Counted from the stretch's first letter, positions 41,961 to 51,557 are shown. The stretch: DNA of 64,000 bases from CAWJNF01 sp963844235 (GCA_963844235.1 CAWJNF010000004.1:186001-250000), one strand, 5' to 3'. The notes: a model not told the origin generated them from the sequence alone. Translations and numbers: made by a program.

Positions 41961-43127
41961 TCAGCTCGCGGTGACGGCGTAGCGCTCGAGCGCCTCGGGG
42001 ACGAGCTCGATCCCGAGCCCCGGCTCGCGGGGCAGCGGGATCCACCCGTCGACGATCACGGGCTCCGGTCGCGTGAGCTCGGCGCGAAGCGGCGACTCGT
42101 AGAGGGCCGGGTGGAGCATCTCGACCCACGGGGCGTTCGCCGTGGCGGCCTGGAAGTGGCGGGCTGCCGCCGCCGTGACGCCCGTCTTCCAGCAGTGCGG
42201 GATCACAAGTGCGCCGTAGTGGGTCGCAAGCTCGGCGATGCGCCGAATCTCGGTCAGGCCTCCGCAGCGGTTGATGTCGGGCTGGAGCACGTCCACGCCG
42301 CCGCGCTCGAGCCACTCGCGGCACTCGTGCACCGTCGCCGCGAGCTCCGCCCCGCCGATGCGTGTCTCGACGCGCTCGGCGAGCTTCCGGTGGCCCTCCA
42401 GGTCGTCGTGCTGAAGCGTCGCCTCCGCGAGGTACAGGTCCGCGTCCTCGAGGCGCGAAAGCGTCCAGAGAGCGTCGCGCCAGTCGTGCCAGCGGTAGCC
42501 GAAGTCGGCCATCATCGTGACGTCGCTGCCCAGCACCCGCCGGCTCTCGCGCACGTAGTCGACGAGCTCGCGGTCGGTGGCGAGCCCTCCGAAGAGCGGC
42601 TCCACCTTGATCGCGCGGAAGCCGAGCGCCAGCGCCGACTCACAGCGCCGCGCCAGATCGTCCATGTAGTCGCGCGCCGTCCGACCGGTCTCCGGGCCGG
42701 CGTAGATCGTCGCGTACGGCGAGATCGCCTCGCGCCTGGCGCCGCCGAGCAGCTGGTAGACGGGCCGTCCGAGCTGCTTGCCGACGAGGTCGTATAGGGC
42801 AACGTCGACGGCCGAGAGCGCATGGATGCCGAGGCCACGCCGGCCGTGGTAGATCGTCGCCTGGTAGAGATCGGCCGAGAGCGCCGCGATCTCGAACGGG
42901 TCGCGGCCCCTCAGCATCGCGGCGAGACCTCGGCTCCAGCCGTGGACGTCGTCCATCTCGACGAGCTCGCGCACGACGGCAGCCGGAGCATCCGCCTCTC
43001 CGATGCCGCTGCAGCCGTCCTCGTCGACGATCCGGACGACCACGGTCTCCCGGGAGCCGTCGAGGTCGAGCTCCTCCGGTGCGGGCGCGCGCAGGACGAT
43101 CGCCTCGACGCTCGCGATAGCGCTCAT
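41961..43127 (-). CDS. Mandelate racemase/muconate lactonizing enzyme family protein (sugar-acid dehydratase candidate)
   Basis: A 388-residue enolase-superfamily enzyme. The metal ligands are Asp in MMADFGYRW (about 204), Glu in YLAEATLQHD and Glu in IGGAELAA. The His/Asp dyad is VIPHCWKTG with QPDINRCGG. The KxK catalytic motif of the MR group reads IKVEP, so the second Lys is Glu. These enzymes dehydrate aldonates/aldarates or racemise amino-acid derivatives. It is the last gene of the ABC-transporter operon (ATGA overlap with the ATPase), so its substrate is probably what the transporter imports. Confidence 0.85.
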   Translation of the reverse strand: MSAIASVEAIVLRAPAPEELDLDGSRETVVVRIVDEDGCSGIGEADAPAAVVRELVEMDDVHGWSRGLAAMLRGRDPFEIAALSADLYQATIYHGRRGLGIHALSAVDVALYDLVGKQLGRPVYQLLGGARREAISPYATIYAGPETGRTARDYMDDLARRCESALALGFRAIKVEPLFGGLATDRELVDYVRESRRVLGSDVTMMADFGYRWHDWRDALWTLSRLEDADLYLAEATLQHDDLEGHRKLAERVETRIGGAELAATVHECREWLERGGVDVLQPDINRCGGLTEIRRIAELATHYGALVIPHCWKTGVTAAAARHFQAATANAPWVEMLHPALYESPLRAELTRPEPVIVDGWIPLPREPGLGIELVPEALERYAVTAS

Positions 43128-44893
43128 GCCTCGCGTCCCACAGGCAGGCTCGGCGCCGCCTCGACGAGCCGGCGCGTGTAGGGGTGCTGCGGATCCGCGA
43201 GGAGAGCGCCGACGGGGCCTTCCTCGCAGACCCGCCCCTGGTCCAGCACCAGCACGGTGTCGGCGACGGTCGCGACCACGCCGAGGTCGTGCGAGATGAA
43301 GAGAAGCGACAGGCCCAGCTCGGCACGGAGCTCGCCGAGCAGCTCGAGCACCGCCGCCTGCACCGAGACGTCCAGCGCGGACGTGATCTCGTCGCACACG
43401 AGGAGGTCGGGCCGCGTCGCGAGCGCGCGCGCGATCGCGACGCGCTGGCGCTCGCCTCCCGAGAGCTCGCCCGGGAAGCGCCTGGCGAGTCGGGGCGGAA
43501 GGCGCACCCGCTCGAGCAGCTCCACGACCTCGGCCTGCGCCGCCGCCTCCGACAGGCCGCGCAGGACTCGGGCGGGACGCGCGATCGCGTCCGAGACGCG
43601 GTGGCGCGGGTTGAGCGAGTCGTACGGATTCTGGAAGACGATCTGGAGCCGGCGGCGTGCCTCGCCCGACCGGTCCTTTGCTCTGGCGGCAAGCAGCTCT
43701 CCGCCCAGCGTGATCCGGCCGCCGGCCGGGGGGTGCAGGCCGGCGATGCAGCGCGCGATCGTCGTCTTGCCGCTTCCCGACTCTCCGACGAGGGCGACGC
43801 AGGCGCCGGGCGGGAGCGAGAACGAGACGTCCTCGGCGGCAATCACCGGGTTGATACGGCCGTAGACGGCACGCAATTCCTCGACCGCAAGCAGCGGCGC
43901 CTCCTCGGAGACGCTGCGCACCTCGACCCGCTCCGCGACCTCGAGGGCAGGCGTCCGCCGCCACTCGAAGCAGCGGACAAGACGTGCATCGCCCGCAGGC
44001 TCGAGCGGGGGCGGCTCCTCCTCGCAACGCGCCACGCGCTGCGGGCAGCGAGGTGCGAACGCGCAGCCGGGTGGGCGCTCCCCCACGCCGGCGGCCACCC
44101 CAGGCATCCCACGCAGCCGGCGCGGTACGACGTGATCGGGGATCGAGGCGATGAGGCCGCGCGTGTAGGGATGGCGTGGCTTGGCCAGCACGGCTTCCGA
44201 CGGGCCCTCCTCGACGACGCGGCCGGCGTACATGACCGCGATCCGATCGGCGATCTGCGCCACGACGGCGAGATCGTGGGAGACGTACACCATCGCGAGA
44301 CCTCGCTCGCGGCGCAGCCGGTCGACCTCTTCGAGCACTCTCGCCTGGGTGACGACGTCGAGGCCGGTCGTCGGCTCGTCGAGGACGACGAGCGGCGGCT
44401 CGCACACGAGCGCGATCGCGATCGACACCCGCTGCTGCTGGCCGCCGGAGAGCTGGTGCGGGTAACGGCGCTCGAACTCCGACGTCGTGGGCAGATGTAC
44501 CGCTGCGAGCGCCGAGGAGACGGAGCCGACCTCTCGGTCGGCAGCGTGCTCGTCGAGCATGTCCTGGATGGCCCTCCCGATCCGAAGCGCGGGGTTCAGC
44601 GCGTTGCCCGGGTCCTGCGGGACGTACGAGACGAGCCGACCACGGAACCGGCGAGCCGTCCGCTCGTCACGGCGACTGACCGTCTCGCCTGCGACGAGCA
44701 CATCGCCGCCCGCGATCCGTACGCCTGGGCGGGCGTAGCCGAGCAGCGCGAGCGCCGTCGTCGTCTTGCCGGATCCCGACTCGCCGACGAGGCCGAGGAT
44801 CTCGCCGGCGCCGACGGAGAGCGTGACATCCTCGACGATGGCATCGCCCGAGCGCAGCTCGACCCGGAGATCCTCGACGGAGAGAGCCGTCAC
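43124..44893 (-). CDS. Fused double ATPase of a Dpp/Opp-type ABC transporter (DppD-DppF fusion)
   Basis: A 589-residue protein with two complete ABC domains. The first has Walker A GESGSGKTTT (37-46), LSGGQQQRV and VVLDEPTTGLD, followed by the oligopeptide-ATPase C-terminal cysteine cluster (GCAFAPRCPQRVARCEEE) that binds an Fe-S cluster in DppD. The second has GESGSGKTT near 366, LSGGERQRV and VCDEITSALD. It drives import through the two downstream-listed permeases. The start GTG 44891-44893 is 2 bases after the permease stop. Note that Asp-Glu-Ile replaces Asp-Glu-Pro in the second Walker B. Confidence 0.9.
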   Translation of the reverse strand: MTALSVEDLRVELRSGDAIVEDVTLSVGAGEILGLVGESGSGKTTTALALLGYARPGVRIAGGDVLVAGETVSRRDERTARRFRGRLVSYVPQDPGNALNPALRIGRAIQDMLDEHAADREVGSVSSALAAVHLPTTSEFERRYPHQLSGGQQQRVSIAIALVCEPPLVVLDEPTTGLDVVTQARVLEEVDRLRRERGLAMVYVSHDLAVVAQIADRIAVMYAGRVVEEGPSEAVLAKPRHPYTRGLIASIPDHVVPRRLRGMPGVAAGVGERPPGCAFAPRCPQRVARCEEEPPPLEPAGDARLVRCFEWRRTPALEVAERVEVRSVSEEAPLLAVEELRAVYGRINPVIAAEDVSFSLPPGACVALVGESGSGKTTIARCIAGLHPPAGGRITLGGELLAARAKDRSGEARRRLQIVFQNPYDSLNPRHRVSDAIARPARVLRGLSEAAAQAEVVELLERVRLPPRLARRFPGELSGGERQRVAIARALATRPDLLVCDEITSALDVSVQAAVLELLGELRAELGLSLLFISHDLGVVATVADTVLVLDQGRVCEEGPVGALLADPQHPYTRRLVEAAPSLPVGREA

Positions 44894-44895
44894 CG

Positions 44896-45738
44896 TTACC
44901 GGGCCTCCGCGACCGAGCGCCCGAGCGAGCGCGCGATCGCATCACCGACGAGGTTGAGGGAGATGGTGAGGAGAGCGATGAGCGCCGCCGGCACGAGGAT
45001 GACCCAGGGATTGAGCGTCAGGCCCTCGCGGTTCTCGCTGATGATGAGCGCCCAGTCGGCCTCGCCCGGCTGCAGGCCCAGGCCGAAGAAGTTGACGGAG
45101 GCGACGAGGATGATCGAGTAGGTGAAGCGCAGGCCGATGTCGGCCGCGATCGGCGAGACGATGTTCGGCAGGATCTCTCGTCTCAGAATCGCGAATGTTC
45201 CCTCGCCGCGCGCGACTGCGGCCTCGACGAATCCGCGCACGGACTGCTCGAGCGTCGCCGTGCGGATGATGCGCGCGACGAGCGGCGCCTGGACGGTCGC
45301 GACCCCGGCAACGAGCACGGCCTTGCTCGTTCCCGCCCCGGTGATAACCACCAGGATGAAGAGAAGGGCGGGGATCGAGATGAGGACGTCGACGCTGCGC
45401 ATCAGGATCGGGTCCGCGAGAGAGCGGCTGTACCCGGCGACGAGACCGACGAGACCGCCGGCGACATAGGCGATCAGCGTGGCCAGACCGGCGAGGGCGA
45501 GCACGCTGCGCCCGCCCCAGAGCACGCGCGAGAGCACGTCTCGGCCGACGATGTCCGTGCCGAGCGGCGCCTCCGCGCTCGGGCCGGTAAACGGAATCCC
45601 GATCGTCTCGGTCGGCGTGTAAGGGGCAAAGAACGGCCCGAACAGGGCGATGCCGAGCACGAGGACGAGCAGGGCGAGCCCGACCGCCCCCGTGGCGATC
45701 CGCAGGAACCTCATGCGGTCGAGCACCGCGGCCGTCAC
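44896..45738 (-). CDS. ABC transporter permease, DppC-like
   Basis: A 280-residue inner-membrane permease with about six helices. The N-terminal FFAPYTPTETIGIPFTGPSAEAPLGTDIVGRDVLSRVLWGGR segment is typical of DppC. The EAA loop (VEAAVARGEGTFAILRREILPNI) contacts the ATPase. GTG 45736-45738 overlaps the stop of the DppB-like gene (GTGA). Confidence 0.9.
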   Translation of the reverse strand: MTAAVLDRMRFLRIATGAVGLALLVLVLGIALFGPFFAPYTPTETIGIPFTGPSAEAPLGTDIVGRDVLSRVLWGGRSVLALAGLATLIAYVAGGLVGLVAGYSRSLADPILMRSVDVLISIPALLFILVVITGAGTSKAVLVAGVATVQAPLVARIIRTATLEQSVRGFVEAAVARGEGTFAILRREILPNIVSPIAADIGLRFTYSIILVASVNFFGLGLQPGEADWALIISENREGLTLNPWVILVPAALIALLTISLNLVGDAIARSLGRSVAEAR

Positions 45739-46760
45739 CGGGTCGTCCTCAGCTTCGGCACGAGCAGCACGACGAGCAGGTCGGCGATCAGGTTGATGAG
45801 GAGGTAGAAGGCGGCGATGAAGATCGCGAGGGACTGCACCTCGCGCACGTCGCGGATGTAGACGGCGTCAACGAGCTCCTTGCCGAGACCGGGGTAGGAG
45901 AAGAGGTACTCGGTGACGATGATCCCGCCGATCAGGAACTGGATGTTCTGCGCAAACACCTGGACGGACGGCGCCAGCGCGTTGCGCAGGGCGTAGCGAG
46001 AGACGACGAGCTGCTCGCGGAAGCCGTTCAGCCGGGCCATCTGGACGTAGTCCGCAGCGAGCGTCTCGATCATGCCGGCGCGCACCATGCGGATCGAGGC
46101 CGCGCATGTCACGCCCAGGAGCGTGAGGACCGGGAGGATGAGCTTCGTCGGCTCCGACAGCGCGCTCGTGCCCGGCGGGATGAGCGCGACCGGCGGCAGC
46201 AGATCCAGCCAGGAGAAGAAGAACAGGATCAGCAGCGAGCCGAGGACGAACTCGGGCAGGGAGATGACGGCGAGCGAGGTGACGGAGATGCCCTGGTCGG
46301 CAGCGCGACCGGCGCGGAGCGCCGCCCACACGCCCAACAGGAGAGAGAGCGGGATCATGACGATCGTCGTGATCGCGGCGAGCGTGAAAGAGTTCGCGAG
46401 CTTGCCCTCGACCTTGTCCCAGATCGGGATCTCCCCACCCTGCGCATAGCCGGACGCCGAGCTGCCGAGATCGCCCGTGAGTAGCCCGCCGAGCCAGTCG
46501 AAATATCGCTCGATGGCGGGCTCGTCCAGACCCATCAGCCCCCGCAGCTCCGCCAGGCTCTCCGGCGTCGCGTTGCGCCCCAGGATCGCGCTTGCCGGAT
46601 CGCCCAGCAGCTCCGTCCCGGCGAAGACGAGGATCGAGACGGCGATCAGCGTCAGGAGCGCGGCGCCGACCCGCTTGACGACGAACCAGGCGAGCGGATG
46701 CCCGCCAAGACGTCGCCCGGCCCCCGGGGTCGCGGGGGCCGGATGTGCGATCTCCGTCAC
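45735..46760 (-). CDS. ABC transporter permease, DppB-like
   Basis: A 341-residue permease. It has an N-terminal helix (FVVKRVGAALLTLIAVSILVF), a long periplasmic segment with LLTGDLGSS, then five helices with the EAA loop (DYVQMARLNGFREQLVVSRYALRNAL) and a YPGLGKELVDAV-type ending typical of DppB/OppB. GTG 46758-46760. It is the first gene after a strong stem-loop that separates it from the binding-protein gene. Confidence 0.9.
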   Translation of the reverse strand: MTEIAHPAPATPGAGRRLGGHPLAWFVVKRVGAALLTLIAVSILVFAGTELLGDPASAILGRNATPESLAELRGLMGLDEPAIERYFDWLGGLLTGDLGSSASGYAQGGEIPIWDKVEGKLANSFTLAAITTIVMIPLSLLLGVWAALRAGRAADQGISVTSLAVISLPEFVLGSLLILFFFSWLDLLPPVALIPPGTSALSEPTKLILPVLTLLGVTCAASIRMVRAGMIETLAADYVQMARLNGFREQLVVSRYALRNALAPSVQVFAQNIQFLIGGIIVTEYLFSYPGLGKELVDAVYIRDVREVQSLAIFIAAFYLLINLIADLLVVLLVPKLRTTR

Positions 46761-46769
46761 GTGCGCCTC

Positions 46770-46801
46770 ATCTGATCGACCGGCGTGCCGGTCGATCAGA
46801 T
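46770..46801. promoter_or_regulatory. Perfect 15-bp stem-loop between binding protein and permease genes
   Basis: Arms ATCTGATCGACCGGC and GCCGGTCGATCAGAT with a 2-base loop. The arm at 46787-46801 contains the binding-protein stop codon. Such hairpins in ABC operons stabilise the upstream mRNA or cause partial termination, keeping binding protein in excess over permeases. There is no T run, so processing/partial termination is inferred. Confidence 0.7.
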
Positions 46802-48487
46802 ATCAAGCCAGACGTCCCGGTAGTTCCACCCGCCGAGGTTGAAGAAGGCGCTCGGGACGATGCCCTTCACATGGTTCGCGGCCGCGTCCACGATGCTCAC
46901 GTTCGCCCAGACGATGTAGCCTCCCTGGTCGTACTGGATCTGCTGAACCTCGTTCCACCGCTCGGTCGCGGTGGCCTCGTCGGGAGCTCCCTGGGCCGCA
47001 CGGACGAGCTCGTCGAACTCCGGGACGCGCCAGTGGGTCTCGTTCCAGACCGCGTCCGAGAGCAGGGCCTGCTCGTACCAGAGCCCGACCGAGGAGACCG
47101 TCCAGAACGACTGCCCGAAGTCGATCTTCGTGTAGAGCTTGCTCGTGTCGAAGTAGGCGTTGGCAGCCTCTTTCTTCACGTTGACGGTCACGCCTGCGCC
47201 CTTGGCCATCTCGGCGAACAGCGTGGCGGCCTCGACGAAGCCGGGAACGATGTCGGACGTCTGCAGGGTGACCTCGAGGTTCTCCTTGCCGGCCTGCGCA
47301 AGCAGGGACTTGGCCTGCTCGAGGTCCTGCTCGCGAACCGGTAGGTCGGCGAAGAAGGGCAGGTCGAGTCCGACCAGGTCGTTGCCGAGCGAGCCGTAGC
47401 CCTGCAGAGCAGTGTCGACGAGCGCCTGCCTGTCGGCGATCAGGCGGAACGCCTGCCGCACGAGTGGGTCGTCGAAAGGGGGCCTGTCGACTGCCATCAG
47501 GAAGACCTGGATGGCAGGGCTCGGCGCGGCGATCACCTGGATCTCGCCGGCCTCCTCCTGCGCGCGCGCTTGGGTGAAGGAGAGCTGGCTCATCATGTCG
47601 ATCTCGCCGGCGAGCAGCGCGTTGATGCGCGCCGACTCGTCGTCGATCGAGATGTCCTCCCACTCGTCGACATACGGCTTGCCCTCGTCCCAGTAGTTCT
47701 CGTTGCGGACGCAGAGGCTGCGCTGGCCGACGCTGAACTCCTGGAACTTGAACGGGCCGGTGCCGACGGGGTTCGTGTAGTCGGTCGCCCCGTCCTGCAC
47801 GATGACCGTGTTCTGCTGGACGAACGAGTCGATCAGGCGCGCGTTCGAGCTGTTGAGCGGCACGACGAGCGTGACGTCGTCGACCTTGCTGAGCTCGTCG
47901 AGGCGGACGTTGGCGACGCTCGCGTGGGAGATGTGGGCCTCGTCTCCCATCAGTCGCATCGTGTAGATGACGTCGTCCGCCGTGAACGGCTTGCCGTCGT
48001 GCCAGACGACGTCGGGGCGCAGCTTGATCTCCCACTCCGTCGAGTCGGCATTCGGCGTCCACTCGAGTGCGAGCCCAGGCGTGTAGGAGAAGTCCGGGTT
48101 GACGCGCGTCAGAGGGTCGTAGACGTTGTAGAAGCGGGAGGCATCGATGAACGTCGACCCGATCGCAGGGTTGAACCCCTCGGCGTCGCCGCCGCCGACG
48201 TGGCCCACGCGCAGGCGCCCACCGGTCTTCACCTCGCTGGCCGGCGGAGCGGGCGGAGCGGCCGTCTCGGCCGGAGCACCGGTTTCCGCCGGAGGCGCCG
48301 GCTCGGCGGGAGGCGGAGCGGCCGGCTCGGCCGGAGGCGCAGCAGCCTCCTCGTCCCCGCCGCACGCGGCCAGGATGCCCGCGAGACTTGCCGCCACGCC
48401 GGCTGCGCCGGCGCTCCTGAGGACGTCGCGCCGTGTGTACTCCCGTTCGAAGATCCAGATCTTCTCGCGCTTCTCGCGCTCAGCCAT
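46796..48487 (-). CDS. ABC transporter substrate-binding lipoprotein (family 5, DppA/OppA-like)
   Basis: A 563-residue extracellular solute-binding protein. The N-terminus has a twin-arginine-like YTRRDVLRSAG and a lipobox (ILAACGG, Cys about 42), then an Ala/Pro/Glu linker (about 45-85). The mature protein shows family-5 motifs (ALEWTPNADSTEWEIKLRPDVVWHDGKPFTADDVIYTM, YTNPVGTGPFKF). It binds peptides or, in several family-5 members, oligosaccharides. ATG 48485-48487 with GAGGAGGAA upstream, and a consensus-like promoter at 48539-48567. Confidence 0.9.
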   Translation of the reverse strand: MAEREKREKIWIFEREYTRRDVLRSAGAAGVAASLAGILAACGGDEEAAAPPAEPAAPPPAEPAPPAETGAPAETAAPPAPPASEVKTGGRLRVGHVGGGDAEGFNPAIGSTFIDASRFYNVYDPLTRVNPDFSYTPGLALEWTPNADSTEWEIKLRPDVVWHDGKPFTADDVIYTMRLMGDEAHISHASVANVRLDELSKVDDVTLVVPLNSSNARLIDSFVQQNTVIVQDGATDYTNPVGTGPFKFQEFSVGQRSLCVRNENYWDEGKPYVDEWEDISIDDESARINALLAGEIDMMSQLSFTQARAQEEAGEIQVIAAPSPAIQVFLMAVDRPPFDDPLVRQAFRLIADRQALVDTALQGYGSLGNDLVGLDLPFFADLPVREQDLEQAKSLLAQAGKENLEVTLQTSDIVPGFVEAATLFAEMAKGAGVTVNVKKEAANAYFDTSKLYTKIDFGQSFWTVSSVGLWYEQALLSDAVWNETHWRVPEFDELVRAAQGAPDEATATERWNEVQQIQYDQGGYIVWANVSIVDAAANHVKGIVPSAFFNLGGWNYRDVWLDI

Positions 48488-48538
48488 CGGTTCCTCCTCC
48501 TCGCGCGACCCCCGTCGGTCGCCCCTCCGTAGAGCGGC

Positions 48539-48567
48539 TTTATCCCCTAGTCCGACGCCGAAGTCAA
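48539..48567 (-). promoter_or_regulatory. Sigma-70-type promoter of the ABC operon
   Basis: Minus strand TTGACT (48562-48567), 17-base spacer, GATAAA (48539-48544). It is about 50 bases upstream of the binding-protein ATG. An inverted repeat (ACGCCGA / TCGGCGT, about 48555-48597) overlaps it and could be an operator. Confidence 0.6.
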
Positions 48568-48654
48568 GGAGCCAGTTAGCGTCGGCGTGAGATTTCCAGT
48601 CGGAGGGTGGGGCAGTGGGCGGACCGGCTCTATCCTCCGATGCCGGAGCCCTCC

Positions 48655-49779
48655 ATGCAGACCAGAGCTGCCGTCCTCCGTGCCTTCCGCGAGCCGCACT
48701 CGATCGAGCACGTGCTGCTGCGCGATCCCGGGCCCGGCGAGGTGCTCGTGCGAATCGTGGGCGCGGGGATCTGCCACTCGGACGTCGGCCAGGCCGACGG
48801 CGAGTGGGGCTTCCCGCTGCCGGCGGTGCTCGGCCACGAGGGTGCGGGCGTCGTCGAGGCAGTCGGGCCGGGGGTGACGTCGGTAGCGCCGGGCCGCCGC
48901 GTGCTGCTCAACATGGCGCCCGGTTGCGGTCGCTGCCCTCACTGCCTCGTCGGGCGCCCGATCCTGTGTCAGGAGGCTCTCGACGCCATGGGCGAGGGAC
49001 GGCTGACGACCGGGCCCAGCCCGATCTCGGGCACGACGGGCGTCGTCTCGACGTATGCCCTTCTCGGCTGCTTCGCCGAGCACGCCGTCGTGGCGGAGCG
49101 CAGCATGCTCCCGCTCCCCGACGACGTGCCGGCCGACGTGGCCGCCGTCGTCGGCTGCGCCGTGATCACCGGTGTGGGCGCGGCGATCGAGACGCTGCGC
49201 GTCGAGGCGGGAAGCCGCGGCTGCGTGATCGGCTGCGGCGGCGTGGGCGTCAACGCGATCCAGGGCGCGCGCGTGCGGGGCGCGGCGGAGATCGTGGCGA
49301 TCGACCCGTCCGGCGAGCGGCGGGACGCGGCGGCCCGGTTCGGAGCCACGGGGTCGCTCGACCCGAACGACGACGATTCGGTCGCCGAACTGGTCGCCCG
49401 CGCTCCCCGCCAAGGCTTCGACTGGTCGATCGTCACCGTCGGCGCCACCTCCGCGATGCGGCTCGGCGTCGACGCGGTACGCCCAGGAGGCACGATGGTC
49501 GCCGTCGGGCTCACGCCGGAGAACGACTCGACGCCGATCGACATGCTCGCCGTCGTCACCTACGAGAAGACAATCCGCGGCTCCGCCTACGGCACGCTCT
49601 CGCCGCTCGTCCTCGTCCCCCGCATCCTCGACCTGTACCGGCGTGGACTGCTGCTCCTCGACGAGCTCGTCACGCATCGGCTGCCGCTCGAGTCGATCGA
49701 CGAGGGCTTCGACCTGTCGAGGCGGGCGCAGGGCATGCGGCCGGTGTTGGCGATCACGAACGACGGCCGCTTCGACTAG
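48655..49779 (+). CDS. Zinc-dependent alcohol dehydrogenase (class III-like MDR)
   Basis: A 374-residue MDR dehydrogenase. The catalytic zinc ligands are Cys38 in GAGICHSD and the His of LGHEG (about 61). The structural zinc uses four cysteines in CGRCPHCLVGRPILC (about 90-104). The NAD site is GCVIGCGGVGVNAIQGA (about 184). It is of the NDMA- or mycothiol-dependent-like actinobacterial alcohol/aldehyde dehydrogenase type; the substrate is unknown. ATG 48655 is chosen (family start MxTRAAVL); ATG 48640 is also in frame. Confidence 0.87.
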   Translation: MQTRAAVLRAFREPHSIEHVLLRDPGPGEVLVRIVGAGICHSDVGQADGEWGFPLPAVLGHEGAGVVEAVGPGVTSVAPGRRVLLNMAPGCGRCPHCLVGRPILCQEALDAMGEGRLTTGPSPISGTTGVVSTYALLGCFAEHAVVAERSMLPLPDDVPADVAAVVGCAVITGVGAAIETLRVEAGSRGCVIGCGGVGVNAIQGARVRGAAEIVAIDPSGERRDAAARFGATGSLDPNDDDSVAELVARAPRQGFDWSIVTVGATSAMRLGVDAVRPGGTMVAVGLTPENDSTPIDMLAVVTYEKTIRGSAYGTLSPLVLVPRILDLYRRGLLLLDELVTHRLPLESIDEGFDLSRRAQGMRPVLAITNDGRFD

Positions 49780-49828
49780 TGCGGTTTCTCGCAAGGTGCA
49801 CCCGAAACCGTCGCGAGGTGTAGGCGTC

Positions 49829-50332
49829 TCATCGACCTGTTGCAGGGAGCTCGAGCTCGAGGTCGAGCTCGTCTCGCAGGGAGATCCCGTAGGAGCCGAT
49901 CGCCGGCAGCTCGGGCTTCAGCGCCGCACGGGCAGCGTCTACGGCGCCGACGCGCAGGGCGGACAGACGGAAGCCGCGGCGCTGGTAGAAGCGGAGCGCG
50001 TCGAGGTTGTCGTTCGTCGTCGTGAGCCAGACGACCGCGCAGCCGCCGTCACGCGCCGCGACGATCGCCGCGTCGAGCAGCCGTGTGCCGATCCCGCTGC
50101 GCTCGGGCGAGGCGTCGATCGTGACGATCTCGCACCGCGGGCCGGCGATGCGATAGGACACGTGGCCGGCGATCCGCCCGTCCCGGACGGCGACGAATCC
50201 CGGCAGCTGCGCCGGATACAGCCGTTCGCCGTGCGCGACGACCGCGTCCGAGTGCCAGGTCGCGCCTACGTGCTCGAGCAGCGCCGCGGCGTCGACGCGG
50301 CTCGACTCGACGATCTCGACCTGGCGGCTCAC
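49829..50332 (-). CDS. GNAT family N-acetyltransferase
   Basis: A 167-residue acetyltransferase. Its acetyl-CoA motif is ASPERSGIGTRLLDAAIVAAR (R/Q-x-x-G-x-G/A at about residues 79-85), followed by VWLTTTNDNLDALRFYQRRGF. The acceptor is unknown. GTG 50330-50332 is preferred, with GAGGGTGG upstream; an in-frame ATG 50359 is close to the divergent Rieske gene start. Convergent with the alcohol dehydrogenase gene. Confidence 0.8.
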   Translation of the reverse strand: MSRQVEIVESSRVDAAALLEHVGATWHSDAVVAHGERLYPAQLPGFVAVRDGRIAGHVSYRIAGPRCEIVTIDASPERSGIGTRLLDAAIVAARDGGCAVVWLTTTNDNLDALRFYQRRGFRLSALRVGAVDAARAALKPELPAIGSYGISLRDELDLELELPATGR

Positions 50333-50405
50333 CGTTCCACCCTCGTGGGGCGATATCATCCGACTACGCAGGCGCGTGGTCAACGACGGTGCTTGCGGAG
50401 ACACG

Positions 50406-51542
50406 ATGAGCCCGACCGCGACCCAGCTCGGCATCGACCCGCAGGCAATCGAGGCGGCGCTCGACCGGAACATGACGTTCCCGGCGCGCTGGTACTCCGA
50501 CCCGGCCATCTTCGACGTCGAGCTCGAGCACGTGTTCGCGCGAAGCTGGCAGCTCGTCGCGCACGAGGCGCGAATCCCGAACCCCGGCGACCACCACGTG
50601 TGCCGGGTGGCGCACGTCCCGGTGCTGCTGACGCGAGACCTCGAAGGCGAGCTGCACGGATTCGTCAACGTCTGCCGCCACCGTGCCTTCCCGGTCGCGA
50701 CCGAGGACGGGAACCGCAAGACGCTCCAGTGCCAGTACCACGGTTGGACATACGAGCTCGACGGGTGCCTGCGCAAGGCGCCGCGCTCCGAGCGCGAGCC
50801 GGGCTTCGACGCGTCCGAGTTCTCGCTCGTGCCGGTCGCCGTGGAGTCGTTCCGAGGGTTCGTCTTCGTGAACCCGGACGTGAACGCGCCGCCGCTCGCC
50901 GAGGCCTACCCGGAGCTCGCCGACCTCTGGACGAGCCGCCATCTCGACTTCGCCGACTACCGCTACATCGACCGCTTCACGTACGAGATCCCGGCCAACT
51001 GGAAGGTGTGGGTCGAGAACGCGACCGAGTGCTACCACTGCCCGACCGTGCATAAGAACAGCTTCAGCGACGCCTGGGAGGTTGACGTCGACGTCTACGA
51101 ATACGTCAACGTCGGCGGCCTGCTTGCCCAGTTCACCCCGTACAACCCGCGCGCGAAGACGTACCGGCCGTACGCCGGGAACGGCGACGGCGCCGCGGCA
51201 GGCCACGGGTTCCGCTTCGTCTACATGTGGCCGGGGTCGTTCTTCGCGGTCGACGACTACGTCGCGTTCCCGGGCATCATCATCCCCACGGGTCCCGAGA
51301 GCTGCCGCTTCCACGCCGATTTCTTCGTCAACCCGGCCTGCGACGACGAGTTCGTCGAGGAGTGGATCGAGATGTACAACCGCACGCTCGCCGAGGATGC
51401 GCAGGCCGTGCTCGTGCAGCAGCCCGGGCTGCGATCCCGGATGGTTCCCCACGGCCGGCTGATGCCGGGCAGTGAGAGCTCGATCGCGCATTTCCACCGG
51501 CTCGTCTGGCGAGCGATCTCGGACGCGCTCGAGGCAAGCTAA
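50406..51542 (+). CDS. Rieske non-heme iron oxygenase alpha subunit
   Basis: A 378-residue ring-hydroxylating-type oxygenase. The Rieske [2Fe-2S] ligands are VCRHRAFP (about 89) and CQYHGW (about 110). The mononuclear iron site is WVENATECYHCPTVHKNSF (about 201-219). Its fold relatives include choline monooxygenase, carnitine and stachydrine demethylases and aromatic dioxygenases. No ferredoxin, reductase or beta subunit is adjacent. ATG 50406 has GGAG upstream and fits the family N-terminus. The transporter gene follows after 15 bases. Confidence 0.87.
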   Translation: MSPTATQLGIDPQAIEAALDRNMTFPARWYSDPAIFDVELEHVFARSWQLVAHEARIPNPGDHHVCRVAHVPVLLTRDLEGELHGFVNVCRHRAFPVATEDGNRKTLQCQYHGWTYELDGCLRKAPRSEREPGFDASEFSLVPVAVESFRGFVFVNPDVNAPPLAEAYPELADLWTSRHLDFADYRYIDRFTYEIPANWKVWVENATECYHCPTVHKNSFSDAWEVDVDVYEYVNVGGLLAQFTPYNPRAKTYRPYAGNGDGAAAGHGFRFVYMWPGSFFAVDDYVAFPGIIIPTGPESCRFHADFFVNPACDDEFVEEWIEMYNRTLAEDAQAVLVQQPGLRSRMVPHGRLMPGSESSIAHFHRLVWRAISDALEAS

Positions 51543-51557
51543 CCCGAAGCCTCGCTC

